Part shown: in pieces, positions 35,677 through 49,770 of the stretch
How the letters are laid out: each line of letters starts with the position of its first letter
Numbering within the stretch: position 1 is the stretch's first letter
Assembly (NCBI RefSeq): GCF_963662255.1
Contig: NC_085052.1
Span: forward strand, 17,211,151-17,275,150
Length of the DNA stretch: 64,000 nt
Reading direction: 5' to 3'
Source of the DNA: Cinclus cinclus
Lineage: Eukaryota > Chordata > Aves > Passeriformes > Cinclidae
Program-made: the position numbers and the translations under genes
Notes under the pieces: model-generated
Seen by the model: the letters and a program-made list of their open reading frames with translations, nothing else
Databases searched by the model: none
Told to the model about the DNA's origin: nothing

Positions 35677-35816
35677 GGCTGGAGGTGCTGGAAAGATGTG
35701 TAGATGTGGCACTTAGGGGCATGGTTTAGTGGTGAACTTAGCAGTGTTAGGGTACTGCACTTGATAATCTTGAAGGTCTTTTCCAACCTAAACAATTTTA
35801 TGATGCTATGATGATA
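35677..35816 (+). mobile_element. CR1 LINE, 3' tail, 5'-truncated
   Basis: The segment begins GGCTGGAGGTGCTGGAAAGA, then GTAGATGTGGCACTTAGGGG, a CATGGTTTAGTGGTGAACTT block, TTGATAATCTTGAAGGTCTT, TTCCAACCTAAACAATTTTA, and ends with repeated ATGATGCTATGATGAT. This is the canonical avian CR1 3' end, retained better than the copy at 8027-8140 and extending about 20-25 bases further 5'. It is non-coding. Confidence 0.9.
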
Positions 35817-38800
35817 AGAGAGCTACACTTTTCTCAATTGTAATCTGACTTATATCCAACCAACTTCTTTATCCTCCAAAAATGTCCCTCAACCCTGTTG
35901 ACCTTGGTCAAAAATAGAAACCTGGAAAAGTTTCATCTGTGCTAAAAATTTCAGGAAAGATGCTGACCAAAATGTGCTTTATCTGTAGCAGGTGCCAGCA
36001 TTTCAATTGACAGGAGCAGCAGAAAATATCGAACTTCAACTATCTGTGTTGGTGCAAGATAAGCCTCCAAGCCTCTGGCAACCAGAATATCCTAGGAGCA
36101 ATCCTGCCTTGTGCTGCAGAGGATGCTGAGCTCCTTGCATTCCCACAGGATATTTTGAACTTCGAGTACCTCCCAAGAAGAGGCACGGAAATGGTGCTGC
36201 AGCCCTGAAACCCAATGCATTCTGCTTGTGTTCCCCTCTATTTAGTTAGAAAAGTGGTAAACATTGCAGAGCTTAACCTTGTAACCTCAGCCAATTCACA
36301 TTAAGTTAGTAAAATGGAGCAGAATCTAGAAACAATCAGCATTTGTGGCTTTCTAGGCCTTTTAAGCTCATTTCTCTGCAATGCAAACCTCCCTCTCCAA
36401 TGATTTGTTCGGCTTTAAGTCCTCAGAATTCCAAGCTTTTATGTTATTACAAGCTTCCTTTTACTGGCTGTGTCTGTGCCAGCAGGTGCATGAACTGGGA
36501 GGCCCGTGGCAATGTGCATTTTATTACTTCCAAACAGACCATATTTTCTGTTTCTTACGAGTTCTGGAGCTATTACTTGATATTTGGCTATTAAGGTTAC
36601 AAGAGCAGAGACACCTCACTTCTGAGCCTTTAGCTACAGCTATCAAAAATGCTACTGTGTAATTGCTGTTTGAAATGTGTGTGCCAGCTGGGAAACCTGC
36701 ACATGTGGAAAAATACCAGAATAAGGAATAAAGAGACATCATAAATTCTGCGAAGAGCCAGCAAGATGCTTCAACCAGGATTTCTGATTGTGTCAGAAGG
36801 AAACCATTCTACTGTCATAAAGTAGCAGGGCTCAGCTCCTACCAGACCCTACTCAGGAGGGCTTCTGGGCAGCTCTAGCACTGGGGTGAGGAAGCTCAAG
36901 GCAGCATCCTGTGGCTGTCTTTCAGGAAGGTGCACACTTCTCACCATCACTTCCAAACGAGCATTCTGCCTTGCTTGAGAGTTTGGTGCCTGTGATGCTG
37001 CCTGCTGTTTCTGCCTGGTTTTGGTTACACACTCTGATTTTTCTCTGGTAGGAAATGTAAGATGGGCTACCTGTAACAAGTCAGCAAAAGTCTTTGAGAG
37101 AGAAAAAAAGTGGACTCTTTTAACTTCATGAAAAAAAGATGACTTTGTCGGGTGTATTAAACTTTGTATGTGTATTTAAACTGTGTGTATGGAGCACTCC
37201 TCAGAGCTATTTCTGGTTTCTATTTAAACGTTCCAAGATCAGTGGAAGTCCATTTACAGGAAATCCAATAGCAGACAATAGGGAAATACCTCAGCAGGAA
37301 AAAGCACAGGCTTTTATTTACAAGGAGCTAATTCTTCCAAGCAAGGGAGAGCAGCAGGCACAGTGTCAGACTCCCTTTCCCTTCCCAAATGACTGCTAAA
37401 AGGGACAGACACTGCACTTTGTCAAAGTGTTTACATGTGGCCTCCCCAACAGCCAAACTGAGTGTTGCTGAGAGCCAGGAGTGAGCAATAAATAAGGCCA
37501 TTGGTTTTCACCTTGCTGAAAAAACTTTCATCTTGGAAGACAAGAAACCCTTTTGGAAACTCTTCACACCATGAAAAAGAAGCCTTTGCATTAGTACAGG
37601 GCAATTGGCATGACCTTCAAGAGAGATGTGATGCACAATGAATCTAGGCCACCGATCATTCATTCACATCCTTGCTCTGTCACAGGATGAGACTTGAGGA
37701 ACTTCTTCCTTTATTACAGTTCTCAGTCAGCTTTTGCTTTTGCCTTTTGGAAGAGGACACTCTCAGAAAGCAGGCTGTGATTCATTTTGTGTCTGCTTTG
37801 AAGAGACTGTTTTGGGGAAAAAGACATTTCTATTTTTCTGCAAGCTGTTAAAGTTGGACAGTTGCAAGTATATTCTTGCTGACACTCATGCAGATTTTGT
37901 AGCCTGTCAGTGCTCTTAGCAGGCTGAGAGACTACTGGTTATTTTCTGCAGGCACTTGTCCTCAACCAAACCTTTTAATAAAAGCATTCCTACACCCACT
38001 TGTTCTTCTGAGTCCCTTTTCAACATCTCTCTTGCCTGAAGGCTTTTATAGCCTGTGGTCTGTTTATGGGTTTAACTTTATAGCCAGCCTAATTAGTTGC
38101 TGTGATAAGGATAATTAGGTAATTAGGATAATTTGGATAGCACAGTGTGAGGCTTTTCAAACCTCTTTTCTGGAGAGCTTTGTCTGCCACAGTGTAGTCA
38201 CTGACACTTGTCTGATCTAATGGAAAACAAAAAGCCCAAATATCTGTGAGCATGATTGATGGCAGAGAGTTAACATCCAAGTCAGAGGGCTGAGAATAAG
38301 TAACTTGGAGCCATATTCTGAGGGCTGAACTCACACAGTCACGACTGAAAGACACGACAGGGCTGCTCACGCTATCTTGTAGTTCCAAAATGAGCACTCA
38401 GATCCCTCTGTTCTTCACGTGCTGAGTTTTGATAGAGACAATAGTAAAGCACTATTAAAAATGATAAAGAAACAGGAAATTCCTCTTTCCTATCCTCACA
38501 TCCAAATGGAATGATTTCCTGAATGATACGCTCTAGCCAAATGCAAGGTATAAGCCATATAGTAAGAATGACTAAAACCTTTCTTGTTTCTCAGAGGGTG
38601 AGATTGCAAGTTCCTGAGCCTCTCTTTTCTGAATGCCTGTGACTTGATGGACTTCCTCTTGTAACCCCTTTTTCTCATTCCCTTTTCTCTTTAACTCCTA
38701 ATTTATCTGTTGTGAGCACGGAAGTAGGAATGTGGGATTCCTACTTGCAAAGAGAGGGCCTTAGGCAGTAAAGTTTGGAAGCATTTCCCTCTTCCCAATT

Positions 38801-39600
38801 GTAATTGGTGGTCAGTTTGCAATATCCCATATTGTTTCAGGAGATGAAATGTTGTCCAAAGATCACGGAGGACTGAAAAGCAAGACACAAACTAGGAACA
38901 AACAGGGAATTTGCAATGAATAAATTGAGGGAGAATGGACATTAAACACCCAGTTTAATTCCCAGCATTCATTGGAAGAAAACAACTGATCAACCACTGG
39001 AATCTAGGTTGAGGAGGAAGAAGGTACAGCATCTATTAAACACGCTGCAAGTTTGTGGAGAAAGAAATGTGAAGTCTGGTCACTTACAAAATTCCTAGTT
39101 CATGACAAGAAATTATTCAGCATGGAGAAGAGTTTCCCTAAGCTGCTTCCAGAAACTTCCCCCTCTGTATCCATGGTGGAAACAAGAAAAAGCTGACCAA
39201 GGGGAGCTGAAGGGAAGCAATTTTCACAGCCAGAGCACCACGTGGACACTCCCAGGGACAGGTACAGATGAAGGACCCTCTCCTTCCCTGCACTGTGATG
39301 TGCAGGCCACATCTGGAGACAGGGCAGTGTCGAAGGGATCACAGCTGGCAGCTGGGACTGTGCAGCCCCTCAAGCAGCTGGCCGGAGATCAGTCCCTGGA
39401 GCTGAGCTACAGGAGAGATCTGAGGTGAAGCTGAAACACCAGGAAGTGTCATGTGAGCCTGCTATTCATGTAATCCCAGGGCACAGAGAGAAATGGATTT
39501 CCTGAGAAACTGGTTTACCAAGGTTTTAAACTGGAGACAGGCAAGGGTCCAATCTATATAGGGAAAACATACAAGATTCCTGCCAAGCACAAGCTGAATT
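35817..39600. other. Non-coding DNA, no gene recognised
   Basis: Open frames reach 108 codons (39102-39428, +) without recognisable domains. A small tandem of TAATTA-containing units (GGATAATTAGGTAATTAGG) lies at about 38108-38135. Confidence 0.45.
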
Positions 39601-42600
39601 ACAAGAAATGATGGGCTGGAGCGCCTCTAACCTGCGATACGTTAGACTGGAGTGGTTCAGGCACAGTGGTTCAGTGGGGGGGTGGAAGTCTCCTGACTTG
39701 TGCATGAGTGCTGATTTTAATACAAGTATCATTCCTGGTGGAGAAAAACCTGCATTCCCTCTCATGCCTGCAAAGCAGATGAATCAGGGATGTCCTGGTT
39801 AGGGAAGACCCGGCGCTCTTTAGTGCAAACAGAAATCTTAGAGCAAGGCTAAACGCCAAATTGGTTCTTAACTTCTTCCAGTAGTCTCCTGGGTTCTTCA
39901 GAGTTATTACTCTTTGTAAATACATGCTACAATTAGCTGGATTGATTGCCCAAATATATATTGACTAGAGCTGCTCAGGACATTTTTGCTGAAGTGATTG
40001 AGTAAATATTTTTTCCGCACTAATCTGTAGTGATGATGACTGTTCTCATCAATATTTATTACATTTTTAACATTAAAAAATGTTTATTTACTTTTCTCTG
40101 GTTTTAGTTATTTGTTGACATTTCTGTGTCATTTGGTCTTCCAACTGGCATGCCATAACCTATTGTAGAGGAGTTGTGGCTGTTATATTTTGGGAAGAGA
40201 AAGAAGGATATATGTAGGGAGATGAAGCAAAGGGGAAAGTGGCTACAGGCACACAGTGTGTTCATCAAGTGAGGTGATATATGACATAAGAGACAGCACA
40301 GGATATGATAGTTATGTTACAATACCTGCTGTAATAGCCGTTATTTATTTATTTTTTTAATAAATAGGGGCTGCTGAATACTTCACAATGACTGAAACAT
40401 CCTGTCTTTTCTGGATTATGTCTCCTACTCGTGTTAATGTATCCTAGCATTCAGAACGAAGAAGAACTCATAAATTGGACGAGCAGCTATTGTTTAAAAT
40501 ATTTTAACGTGAATCCCAGTGAAGACTGGAGTGGCTATGTCTCAAGAAATGATGTAAAACTAATAAAAGTAACAGAAGAATAAATACATATGAGATTTCC
40601 CCAAAAAAGGACATTTTTTTCTGAGTGTTTAGAATAAAATATTCAGTGGGTTTTTTTTTCATTCTGGCTCAGAATGAAAGGAGTTTTTCCAATTTTGCAG
40701 TAATAGCAGCACCCATACATAGAAATGCCATGTTCATATAGAAGTATAATGTTTTGTTTCTGCTTGGTGACTGTTGTCCTCTTTTTGCATCCAAGGGCAT
40801 TGCAGCTCTGTGACTGAAGTAGAGCTGTTGCACCCATGCTTTGTGTCCCCAGCAACAGCCAGGGCCTACCTCTCCATTAGTAATTAGGGTTCTCTAACCT
40901 TCTTTCTTTCAGGCTGGATGGTCCTTTCAAAATATGTTATCAATACCCAAGATGGATTTAAGTATTACTGTTATCTCTATAGATGTCCATTCTGCTTCTG
41001 AGTTCTCTCCCTCAGTGACATTGTCTGACAGCAAATTACACTACGAAAAATGCAATCAAAATGAGTAATATTTCCTTTTTCTGGCTTTGAATTTGTTTCA
41101 CTGAACTGTCATTTGTTTGGTTGAGGATTTTTATATTACAAGCCAAGGAGAGCCATATTTCCCTGTCTCTGTTCCCTGACACTTTTATTGTTCGTACAGT
41201 TTATTATGTATATTGTACTTCTCTCCTGCTTGAAAAAAAATGACATTTAGCAATCTCTTCTCAGAGGTTTATCTTCGAGGTTCTTCGCTGTGTTCACTGC
41301 CATTCTCCAAAGTCTGTGTAGAGAGGATGCTTTTTTGAGGCAAGAAATCAGAAATGCATAATAGAACTGGTTGGAAATTTGCTGTTTTTTCATCAGAACA
41401 AGAAAAAGTGTCTATGCTGGAACAACTTTTGGTGAAAGACACACACCCATTAATTTTAAATTTGTAATACTTGAAATAAAATCAATAAAGCAACATTTTA
41501 CCACATTAAAAAAGCTGAAAAATACTTTATTTAATGTAGTAATTACATTATATCCATGTTTGCAAACAAAATTAAATATTCTGGGATGACCAAAAATAGC
41601 TTTTGGGAATTTACATGAAGGTATTTCTGGACAATATATTTGGGATAAAGGTTATGCACTTAAGTTTCTTGTCCTTATCACATTCATCTCAGCAAGTCCA
41701 GCAAAGACTTGTATTGAGTATTGAGGTCGTCTACCCTGCAGCAATTAAATGCTATTAATTTATTAGGAAAAGATGACAGATCTTGCTCTGTCAGACATTT
41801 CAGGCAATGCAACTGATGTGTGGATAAATGTATCAAGAAACGCATCAAGAAATCAAGGCCCTAAAACTGTGAAACATCTTGTGTTCAAAGCTTCTGTGGC
41901 TTTTGGAAGGAGGTAGTTTCGTTCGGAGCACAGCAATATTTGACCCAAATGGGCTATTTTAGGAGGTCAGGCAGCCTTTGCCAAGCTGTTCCCCTTGAGC
42001 TGTCAGACCAGTGGGGCTCTCCAGGTGTTATTAATGCTGAAAGCTTTTTGCTTGGACTAGCATGGAGAGATAGGGATGTCTCCTGGGAAGTTAAAAGGCT
42101 GCTTTGCACATAATAAAAGATGCTTTAATACCATCCCGTGGAGATTCATCTTGTTTCTAATCTATCAAAACTAACTTAGGCCTCAGGGGCCTTTGGACCA
42201 CTGCCCAATTTGCCTTGCCCATTTCTCATAAAAAAAAAAAAAAACCTCAGGAAAGTTTGGCAGCATCATCATTTCATGAATGAAGCAGATTGATGTAAAC
42301 AATCTTGTAATTTTAATGGGGTCTATACTTACAAGCATTAGTCCTGCTCTGACCCCGTACTCTAGACTCCTGCTGACCTGGGGGTTAGGCTCGTCTGAAG
42401 ATAACATGAATTTCTACACCAGTCCCCAAATTTATTCAGGCTTGTGTTGACTTTCAGCCTGTCTGCCTAAAATATACGTGGGGAAGGACAGATTGCTTTC
42501 TGCACGGAGTGCCGTCTAAGGGAAGTGTCTGCTGAGTTTTTGGTTCTGGGCCAAGTTTCCTGCTGTCTAGCATTAGGGCTTTGGCAAGGCAGTCTGGGCC

Positions 42601-43519
42601 TTGTCACAAAGAGAATCCATAAAAAAGGTTTTTCTCTGTCATCACACATAATTAAGGACAACATTTTAATCAGGCTGCTCCCACTTAATTGCAGTGCTTT
42701 GCGTAGCTACCCTGGACCTGCTGTTTTAAATAGATCCAGTGCATTTGTCAGACCGGGTCAGGCTGGGAAGATGAAACCTCATTGGAGATACAGAGAAGTC
42801 AATTGTTTTATAAGGAAGGAATGTGCTCATGTCATGGTGTGTTACAAAATAACCATGGTTAGATGCAGCAGGGATTGATTGCTGTGGTACTGAAGGCAGT
42901 CAGCTCTAAGCTCTGGTAGCTTGCTGTGGTTTAAGAGACCACATGGAGAGCTAAAGCTTTCAGAGTCAACTCGGAGCTGGGAAGGCAATTTTGATTGACT
43001 GATAATTCTACTTTTATTTAAATAATAAACAGAACAATGAAAAGAATTTTTAGGTGCTTCACACATAGAAAAATATTCCTAAAAGCTCAAGACCTGTTTT
43101 TATTTAAAAAAGAAATCAAAGAAGAATTCAACCAGGAAGCTATGACTGGCAACCTTTTGACCATTCACAGCTCAATTGCTCCAGAGCCTTTTTGCCCAAA
43201 GTTGTTTTTATTCTGCAGCATGCCTAGGAACTCACCACTTTTAGACCCTATCAACTCAAGGTATTAGAGAGAAGAAAATTTGCCAGACTTGGGGAGGCTT
43301 AAAAACTGTTTGGTAGCTAGCCAGAAGTATCCCACAGGAACACTCAAGGGAAGAAAACTCATGGAAGGAGACAATCCTTTCGTTGCTGGGCCCTGGTGAT
43401 CTCTTGCTCTAAGTGTGCAGAGAAGCCAACGGGCAGACCTCATATCTTGAGTTCACTGTGCCATGATCCACCCAATCCTTCATGCTTTTTGCTCCAGGTT
43501 CACCTTGTGAACTGCAGCT
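39601..43519. other. AT-rich non-coding DNA
   Basis: A few CpGs cluster at 39618-39642. A TTATTTATTTATTTTTTTAA patch lies near 40341-40360, and a 15-A run at 42230-42244. Open frames reach 117 codons (42525-42878, +) and are unrecognised. 39950-40110 is AT-rich and repeat-free with TAAT/AATATT motifs but nothing decisive. Confidence 0.45.
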
Positions 43520-43766
43520 CAGTATGGGAAAAACAAAGCGAATGTCACCCTGGTTTTCAAAAAGGGGATGAAGGAGGACACACGGAACTAGGAGCCAATC
43601 AGCTTCAGGTCAATCCCTGAAAAGGTGATGGAGTGACTCATTCTGTAGGAGATCTCTATCCATGTGGATGACAAGAAGGTGATCAGGAGCAGTCAGAATG
43701 AATGCACTAAAAATAAATCATGCCTGACCAACGTGTTTGTCTTCTACAAAGAAGTACCTACCTGCA
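43520..43766 (+). mobile_element. Decayed CR1 LINE reverse-transcriptase segment (pseudogene)
   Basis: Reading in one frame from 43520 gives blocks that fit the N-terminal part of the CR1-type RT domain: KANVTLVFKKGMKED, then PISFRSIPEKVME, then DDKKVIRSSQNECTKNKSCL, then TNVFVFYKEV. These correspond to the family landmarks KKG, the RPISLTSVPGKVME block, and the SQHGF..KSCLTNL..FYD block. Four in-frame stops (TAG, TGA, TAG in the middle block, plus the later loss of frame) and substitutions at conserved positions show it is long dead. The catalytic YADD region is not visible downstream. CR1 copies RNA into DNA at target sites in active elements; this copy cannot. Confidence 0.8.
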
Positions 43767-46700
43767 CTTCAGCATGAGTACATGCACTGTAACATTTATT
43801 GAGCAGCTTTTGAAGACAGCTGAAGCCACAACTCCAGGTTTGACCTCAGCAGTGCCATTAAATCTGATACACAGATGGGTTGAAGGCACTGCTAGAGGTA
43901 CAGCACAGACATAATAAGAGTCTGGACCATCAGCTTTATGTCCTAATGATAATCAGCTAGATTTTCTACTATGTGAATGGATGGCTGCCCAAAAGGCTGT
44001 ATGACAGTCCCAACAGGTCCCATGCAGGACCATAAGATCTGCTGCTGCTGACATATCTGGGTGAACATGTACAGCTGCAAATTCTGGGCCAAACCCAACA
44101 CATAGGTAACTTAATTTAAAAAAATAAGCAACAGTAAAAGGAGGCAAGAGATAAGCCCTTTCACCTACAGTTGTTGTTTTGTCTTTCTTCTTATGAGATG
44201 GGATGGGATGAGCTGCGCTGCTGCCCATGTACAGGTCTCCAGCAAAGGGCTGGCCCTAGCTGTGACCTTCCCCAAAACACCTATGCAGGTCTTAGCAGCT
44301 TTTTGAGGGTCAGAGAGCTGGTGGAGAAGAGATGCTAACCTGGCCTCTGTGCTGCCTCTCTTGGCTGATGGTCCCCAGTGCAGTTCCAGGCCACAGACCT
44401 GTCTCACATGAGCTTGCCCAGAAGAGGTGTACAGTGTTCAACGTGGTGGGACCTGCAGAAGTTTCAGAAATGCCCTGCCCTGGGATTCTTCATTCTGCCC
44501 TCTGTGGTCAGTTCAGGTTACTAAAAAGTCAGCCCTGTCAGCATCATTGGTTTCTTGTCAATGATTTTGGCCATGGCCCACTAAAAATCTCTTTCCTAAT
44601 TCCTCCTCCAACCACAGCTATTCACAGCAGGGGAATAAATAATTGAATTGACCAGAAATAGGAGATTGGGAAGTCAGTGGTGGAAATCCCCTTTTGGCAA
44701 CTGTTCCATCTGTGGATAAATGCTGCAGGAGAATTGTGCAAAGGGGACATCACTGTTGCCAGCACTGGCCTACACTGGACTGTCTGTACTGGATCATATT
44801 TCAAGGACATCTGTAAACATCATCCTCTTTCCATCATGTCAGGTGCTTGACAGGACTAGAGAGGATTTACAGCTAGGCAACATGGGAAGGATCAGCTGAG
44901 GAGATGGTCATCTTCTCATTTCAGGATGGCTTTCCAGAAGGTTAGCAGTCTTACAGTCCAAGCTTTCACAATCCCACATTTTCCTAATCCTTTAAAGCCC
45001 AAAATCACCTCGTGCACACATTTGTCTTTGCAATGGAACACAATGGAAACACTTGCAATAGCTGTAATGGTTTCTCAACAGCAATGAAAACAGCTCCCTG
45101 TAGTATTTCCTTAGTGGAAAGAAGGAGCAGGTGGGCCAGTAACTTCATCTGCCATGCCATCTGTATCCTCAGAAGGACCTGACTTGGCTAAAAGTTTTGG
45201 ATCTCAGTAGAAGCAACCTGCAGAAAATGCAGATGAACCTCCAGAATCCCAGGCACCAAAATCACAATTACAGAGGACATTTGATAGTCTGACTGATCAC
45301 TGAACATTTCTCATTGCCATGGAGTTTTTGAGCTCATCTCGCAATCAGCTGTTCTGAAAGTAAATGTCTGACTGCAATGAGGTTAGAGCAGTGACAGCAG
45401 CAGAGAGCAGCAGGCTTCAGGTGTTAGCAACCTGCTAAATTCAGTTAGTCACCAGAACATGGAGGGGAACTCCCAAAGTCTGTATTTTCTTTCTGCCTTT
45501 ACTGTTATGTGCTCTAGAATTAATTTATCAGTTTCCCTTTGTCTTCCCTAAAATGGTAAGTTTTCCCAGCCAGGGACCTGTATCTCATTCAGGGCCTTTA
45601 GGTGCTACTGAAATAGAAAAAGACAGCAATACTAAAACTCCTTCGAGACATTTTCTTACTCCATTTGCAGGCAGTCACACCTCATCATAGCCATGTGGAC
45701 AAGGTTTGGATAATGTGATACATCTTACATACTTCTTTTTGAGCAGGGTGTTTAAGAGGCCCAGTATATTTAATGAGATGCTAATTTACTGTACACAAGC
45801 TTTACAGCTCTGGACAAAGGTGTCTTTTGTATTTCCTAATTTCTTAAATAAGGAAAGCTTCCTCAGGGCTGCCTCAGCTCCAGCCCCTGGTAGGAGATGA
45901 CCATAGAAACAAGTGGTGAAATGAGGCATGTTCAAGTGAGGGACAGCTGCTCCATCAGATCCCCCCTCTTGTGCACATCCCTGGCATTGCACTCAGAATT
46001 AGTTTTTGCCAACCAGTGAGCTGTAAACAAAAATTATGTCCTTGGAGAGAAGCACTCAGCTGACACCACCAGTTATGCTCCTGGTTTCTATAAAAGGTGT
46101 ACACTACAGGGCCATGCTTATCTGCTGCCTCTATGCCACCAGTCTCCTGACACTATTGGAGACACTACTGTCCTGTGTTTTAACAGTTCTTGGGAATTCC
46201 ACTTCTGTTTGATGAGCATTTTGGGGGAAAGAGTAACAATTTTATACCTGCTGGTCCCAAGAAGTCCTCAGTGGTTGTGATGGAGAGCAAACTCACAACA
46301 TGAATATGCTGCTGAGCCACAGAACACTAAGGAATTGGCCCGGGTCAGCATGTTTCATGTTGCCATCCAACTCTTCAAGCCAGCAGCTGATTTCTTGGCT
46401 CTGAAAAGCTCTAAGGTTATTCAATATATAGCTATCCCTTCAAATTTGTTTTTCTAACGACAAGTCAAAATATGGTTTCAATTTCATCAAAAAAGTCTTG
46501 TTTATACAAGTGTTTGCAGTGGAGTTTTATGGTCTTTTCCCAGTTGGATCGGAACATTACATCGCACTCAGCCAAGGTTTGTGCTGTGTGTGCTGCAGCC
46601 AATGCTGATGGGGCTGAATGCACCTTACGTTCAGCACATCGCTCTTCCTTTTCCTTCTTCATTATCACTGAGGGAAATAATTGAGGAAAAGCCAGGGAGA

Positions 46701-47042
46701 CTCCTTAAGGCATGTTTCCAAGTCAGGACCTGGGATGTGGCCAGGTAGTTTTCAGTAACATAATGGGGCGCCAGTTTCCCACAAAGCATTTCAAGAACGC
46801 ACCCTCCATCTTCACAGCCCAGTTTCATCATAAATACTGAGGATTCACATACAAAGTACAAAGCAGAAGAACACATGGCAAAGCAATCAAATATAAAATA
46901 CTGGCATTCTTGAATTTCATGTTACCTCAGTGTTTCGGACTCTTCCCTTTAGAGAATTCACTTGGTCAGATGCATACATTGGTTGAGTTACTATCATGGA
47001 CAGACTCAGCCTGTGATCAACACATTGCTGTCTGCCTGTTCT
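43767..47042. other. Non-coding DNA downstream of the CR1 fossil
   Basis: Open frames of 60-104 codons show no known domain. The remainder of the LINE may extend beyond 43766, but I lose recognisable RT sequence there. A GATGGGATGGGATG tandem lies at about 44198-44211. Confidence 0.4.
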
Positions 47043-47091
47043 ATCTTTTTTTCCTTCTTTTTTTCCCTTTTTTTTCTTTTTTTGTCTTTTC
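47043..47091. repeat. Polypyrimidine (T/C) tract
   Basis: About 50 bases are T runs broken by C and one G. On the opposite strand it encodes a lysine-rich frame, which explains the Lys-rich minus-strand open frames here. Confidence 0.9.
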
Positions 47092-49770
47092 CCACCACTC
47101 ACTAGGATGGTTTTTTTTATTTACCCTCCAGTTGTGAGATGGGAATTTGCACTGGAGCTCATCAATTACTCCCTTCACTTCTCCAGTTCCCTTATCAGCA
47201 AACAAAAACAAATAAAGTGGAATAAAGCACAGTGAGAGAGCCACTGAATGTGCAAGCACTATTTCCACTCCCATTTATTGTGCAGAGGACAATAAAAATA
47301 ACATTTTTGCAAATGGGAAACCTTTCACCAAAGCAGTCCCCATAACTGTAACACTATTCTGATGCCCAGGTAAATAGCTGCTGGCTGAAAATGCTCAGCT
47401 CCAAGAAAGTCAAAGAACATATTTCAAACTGATATTGAAAAATGCATTATGAACTGTTTATTTGATTAGGAAATGGCCTCCAAAAATAGATCTAAATTCC
47501 CTTCATAGTCTAGTCACAAATGGTAACTTGCCCATCTCTCCTTCTCAGTGGAATGTCAACACAAACTGCACAGCAGACTGTAAAACTGCTCCAAAATTCA
47601 ACAGGTTAGTTCCTTGGCACACACTCCAAACCAAATGGTGCTTTAAATTCTATCAGCATCCTCCTTATGAAAATAAGAATATCAGTTTCTTAGTTAGCTG
47701 GCCAAAGAGAAACAATACGTTTTCAAATCATATTGAAGTGCTTATGATTATTTTCAGCTTTTCCACTATAAGATGTAAAATAATTTATTTTCCTTTTTTC
47801 TTGCCTGAATTTGTCTTTTATAATAGTTTATAATAATTTATAAAAATTTATTAACCAATTTCATTGGTTAGGGACCAGTAACATTTTTTAAAAGTAAATA
47901 TCTGTATTTTAGACTCTGTTACTGCAAAATTTTAATCTTTTGAAGTAATTCTTTCTTAAAATGTATTTGATACATAAATTTGTACAGTTTTTGTCATCTC
48001 AAGCACCTATTTTTCAGTGGAAATCGGTTTGCCTGAGATGATATACATTGCTCAGCATCCATGATGTGGAGGAAGCAGAGAGAATATTTTGAGCAGTTAA
48101 AGATTTTGAAATCAAAAATACAGTTTCATTTAAAGTTTTTCTAATAGTATATTTTAGCTCCTCAAAATAATTTCAGGAGTCAGTTCAGTGCAGCCAACAA
48201 AGATGAGTTTAACCATGACTTAAGCATGAGTCTATTCACAAATCCAATCCATTGCTGTGTCAAAATCAACACAAAGCTCAGCAGCACAGCTTTGGTATCC
48301 ACATTTCTCTGAGCCATAGCCCTGTCTAAAATATATTACTCCCTATATAAATGGCAACTGTTAGAATTGTTTAACCTCAGTTAAAATTCAAAAAACAAAG
48401 CAGGAATCCCTTTTCCAGTCCTTAGCCTGTTAGATTTATGATCAAAAATACAATGTGTCTCTCAGCAGGGGGAGGTCACAGAATGGTTTCAGCTAATATT
48501 GGAGCCTGTGAAAAAATGCGTTGTTGTTTGGTTAACCAGTGTCAGACAATTAGGCAGTGCTCAAAAATCAATTAGTTATATACTGTAGCCAAAATGACAT
48601 GTTTTCCTAACTGTGGTATATTTTACTTTGTCTTGAAGCCCTGATAATAATTCTAACCAAGATATTTTAAAGTATTTTTACATCAAAAATGATGGCTTCT
48701 TAGAAAAAGAAAGTTTTTCAAATCTGGAGGTTATAGAGTTCCTAAAACATCAGAACAGCTTTCGAACAATTACTTTTGTCTGTCCTGGTCTGCATTTTCA
48801 AAAGCTTTTAGGTCAGTTTGTATTTCTTCTTTTTCGTCTTTTTTTTTTTTTTTTTAATTTAACTAAGATGCAGCTGTGAAAACTGGATTCTTCTTTTGAA
48901 CTGCTGTATTTACATTTGCTTCTGGCAGCCCTGAGGAAATGTGATTGTTTTAAAGCTTGCTGCAGAGTTTAAAAGGTTTTAATATGGGAGGCCAAAAGTA
49001 GCATGTTACACAGTTCAGTGGATTTAGAGGTCCACACTGCCTCAACCTCTGCCTGTGGTGATCAGGTGAAGCTGGAGTGTAACTGCAGCAATAGGTATAC
49101 TGGGGACTTCTAGTGATTAAGGCAACTAACAAAAAGACTAAGGAGTGAAATGATTCTGAGCTCAACCAGACTTTCCCCAAGGTCTGGACCATTTGTGCAC
49201 AAGCAATGCGTCTGATCTGTCACAAAGGAAAATATACAAGGTTCTGGTAGATATTGCCTCTACATAATTAGCTTACATTTGTAGAAAAAATGGGAACCAA
49301 GACTGTTTTGCTCAAGATGTACCAGCTGACACGCTGGTCAGCATAATGCACAAAATGGGAATCCTGACGCAGGTAATCCTTTCTGCAGAAGTGTCATTGC
49401 CACAAAGCAAAGTGGTCACACTTGTGGCATTGAAGTCAGCAGCCACTGGTCCCAGGTAAGTGTGTGTCACCCCAGGAGCAGTACCAACCTGCCAGATGGT
49501 TTCGTTTGGGAACTGGAGCAACCCTTGTGGGTTTTTGTGTGTATCGTGCATGGAGATGGAGCTAAAAGTCAAACCTTAAATCTTTGAGCAAAAATTAGTC
49601 TCACTCATAATCTCTATCCTAATTAAAGTTTAAATTGAGTTTTAGTCTGCTCGTTAATAAGAGAGTTAACATTGATTCATTTAAACACTATCACCATATC
49701 AGAATTAAAAGAACTAAAGGCCTTGGGTCTCAGAGAAATACTTAGGCACACCTCTTTATATACATGTGTA
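47092..49770. other. AT-rich non-coding DNA
   Basis: A 123-codon frame (47462-47833, +) contains several Asn-X-Ser/Thr triplets but no recognisable domain. A 17-T run lies at 48839-48855. The minus-strand 86-codon frame at 49312-49572 is likewise unrecognised. Confidence 0.4.
47852..47870. other. Inverted CCAAT pair (8-bp arms, 3-base loop)
   Basis: TAACCAAT (47852-47859) and ATTGGTTA (47863-47870) are exact reverse complements around TTC. The arms carry CCAAT, the NF-Y core, in opposite orientations. The tight spacing makes simultaneous occupancy unlikely. It may be chance in AT-rich DNA. Confidence 0.5.

Noticed and set aside
49312..49572. Minus-strand 86-codon frame with several N-X-S/T triplets
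   Set aside because: It resembles an ectodomain fragment superficially, but I recognise no family, there are no splice signals, and similar short frames occur throughout the window.
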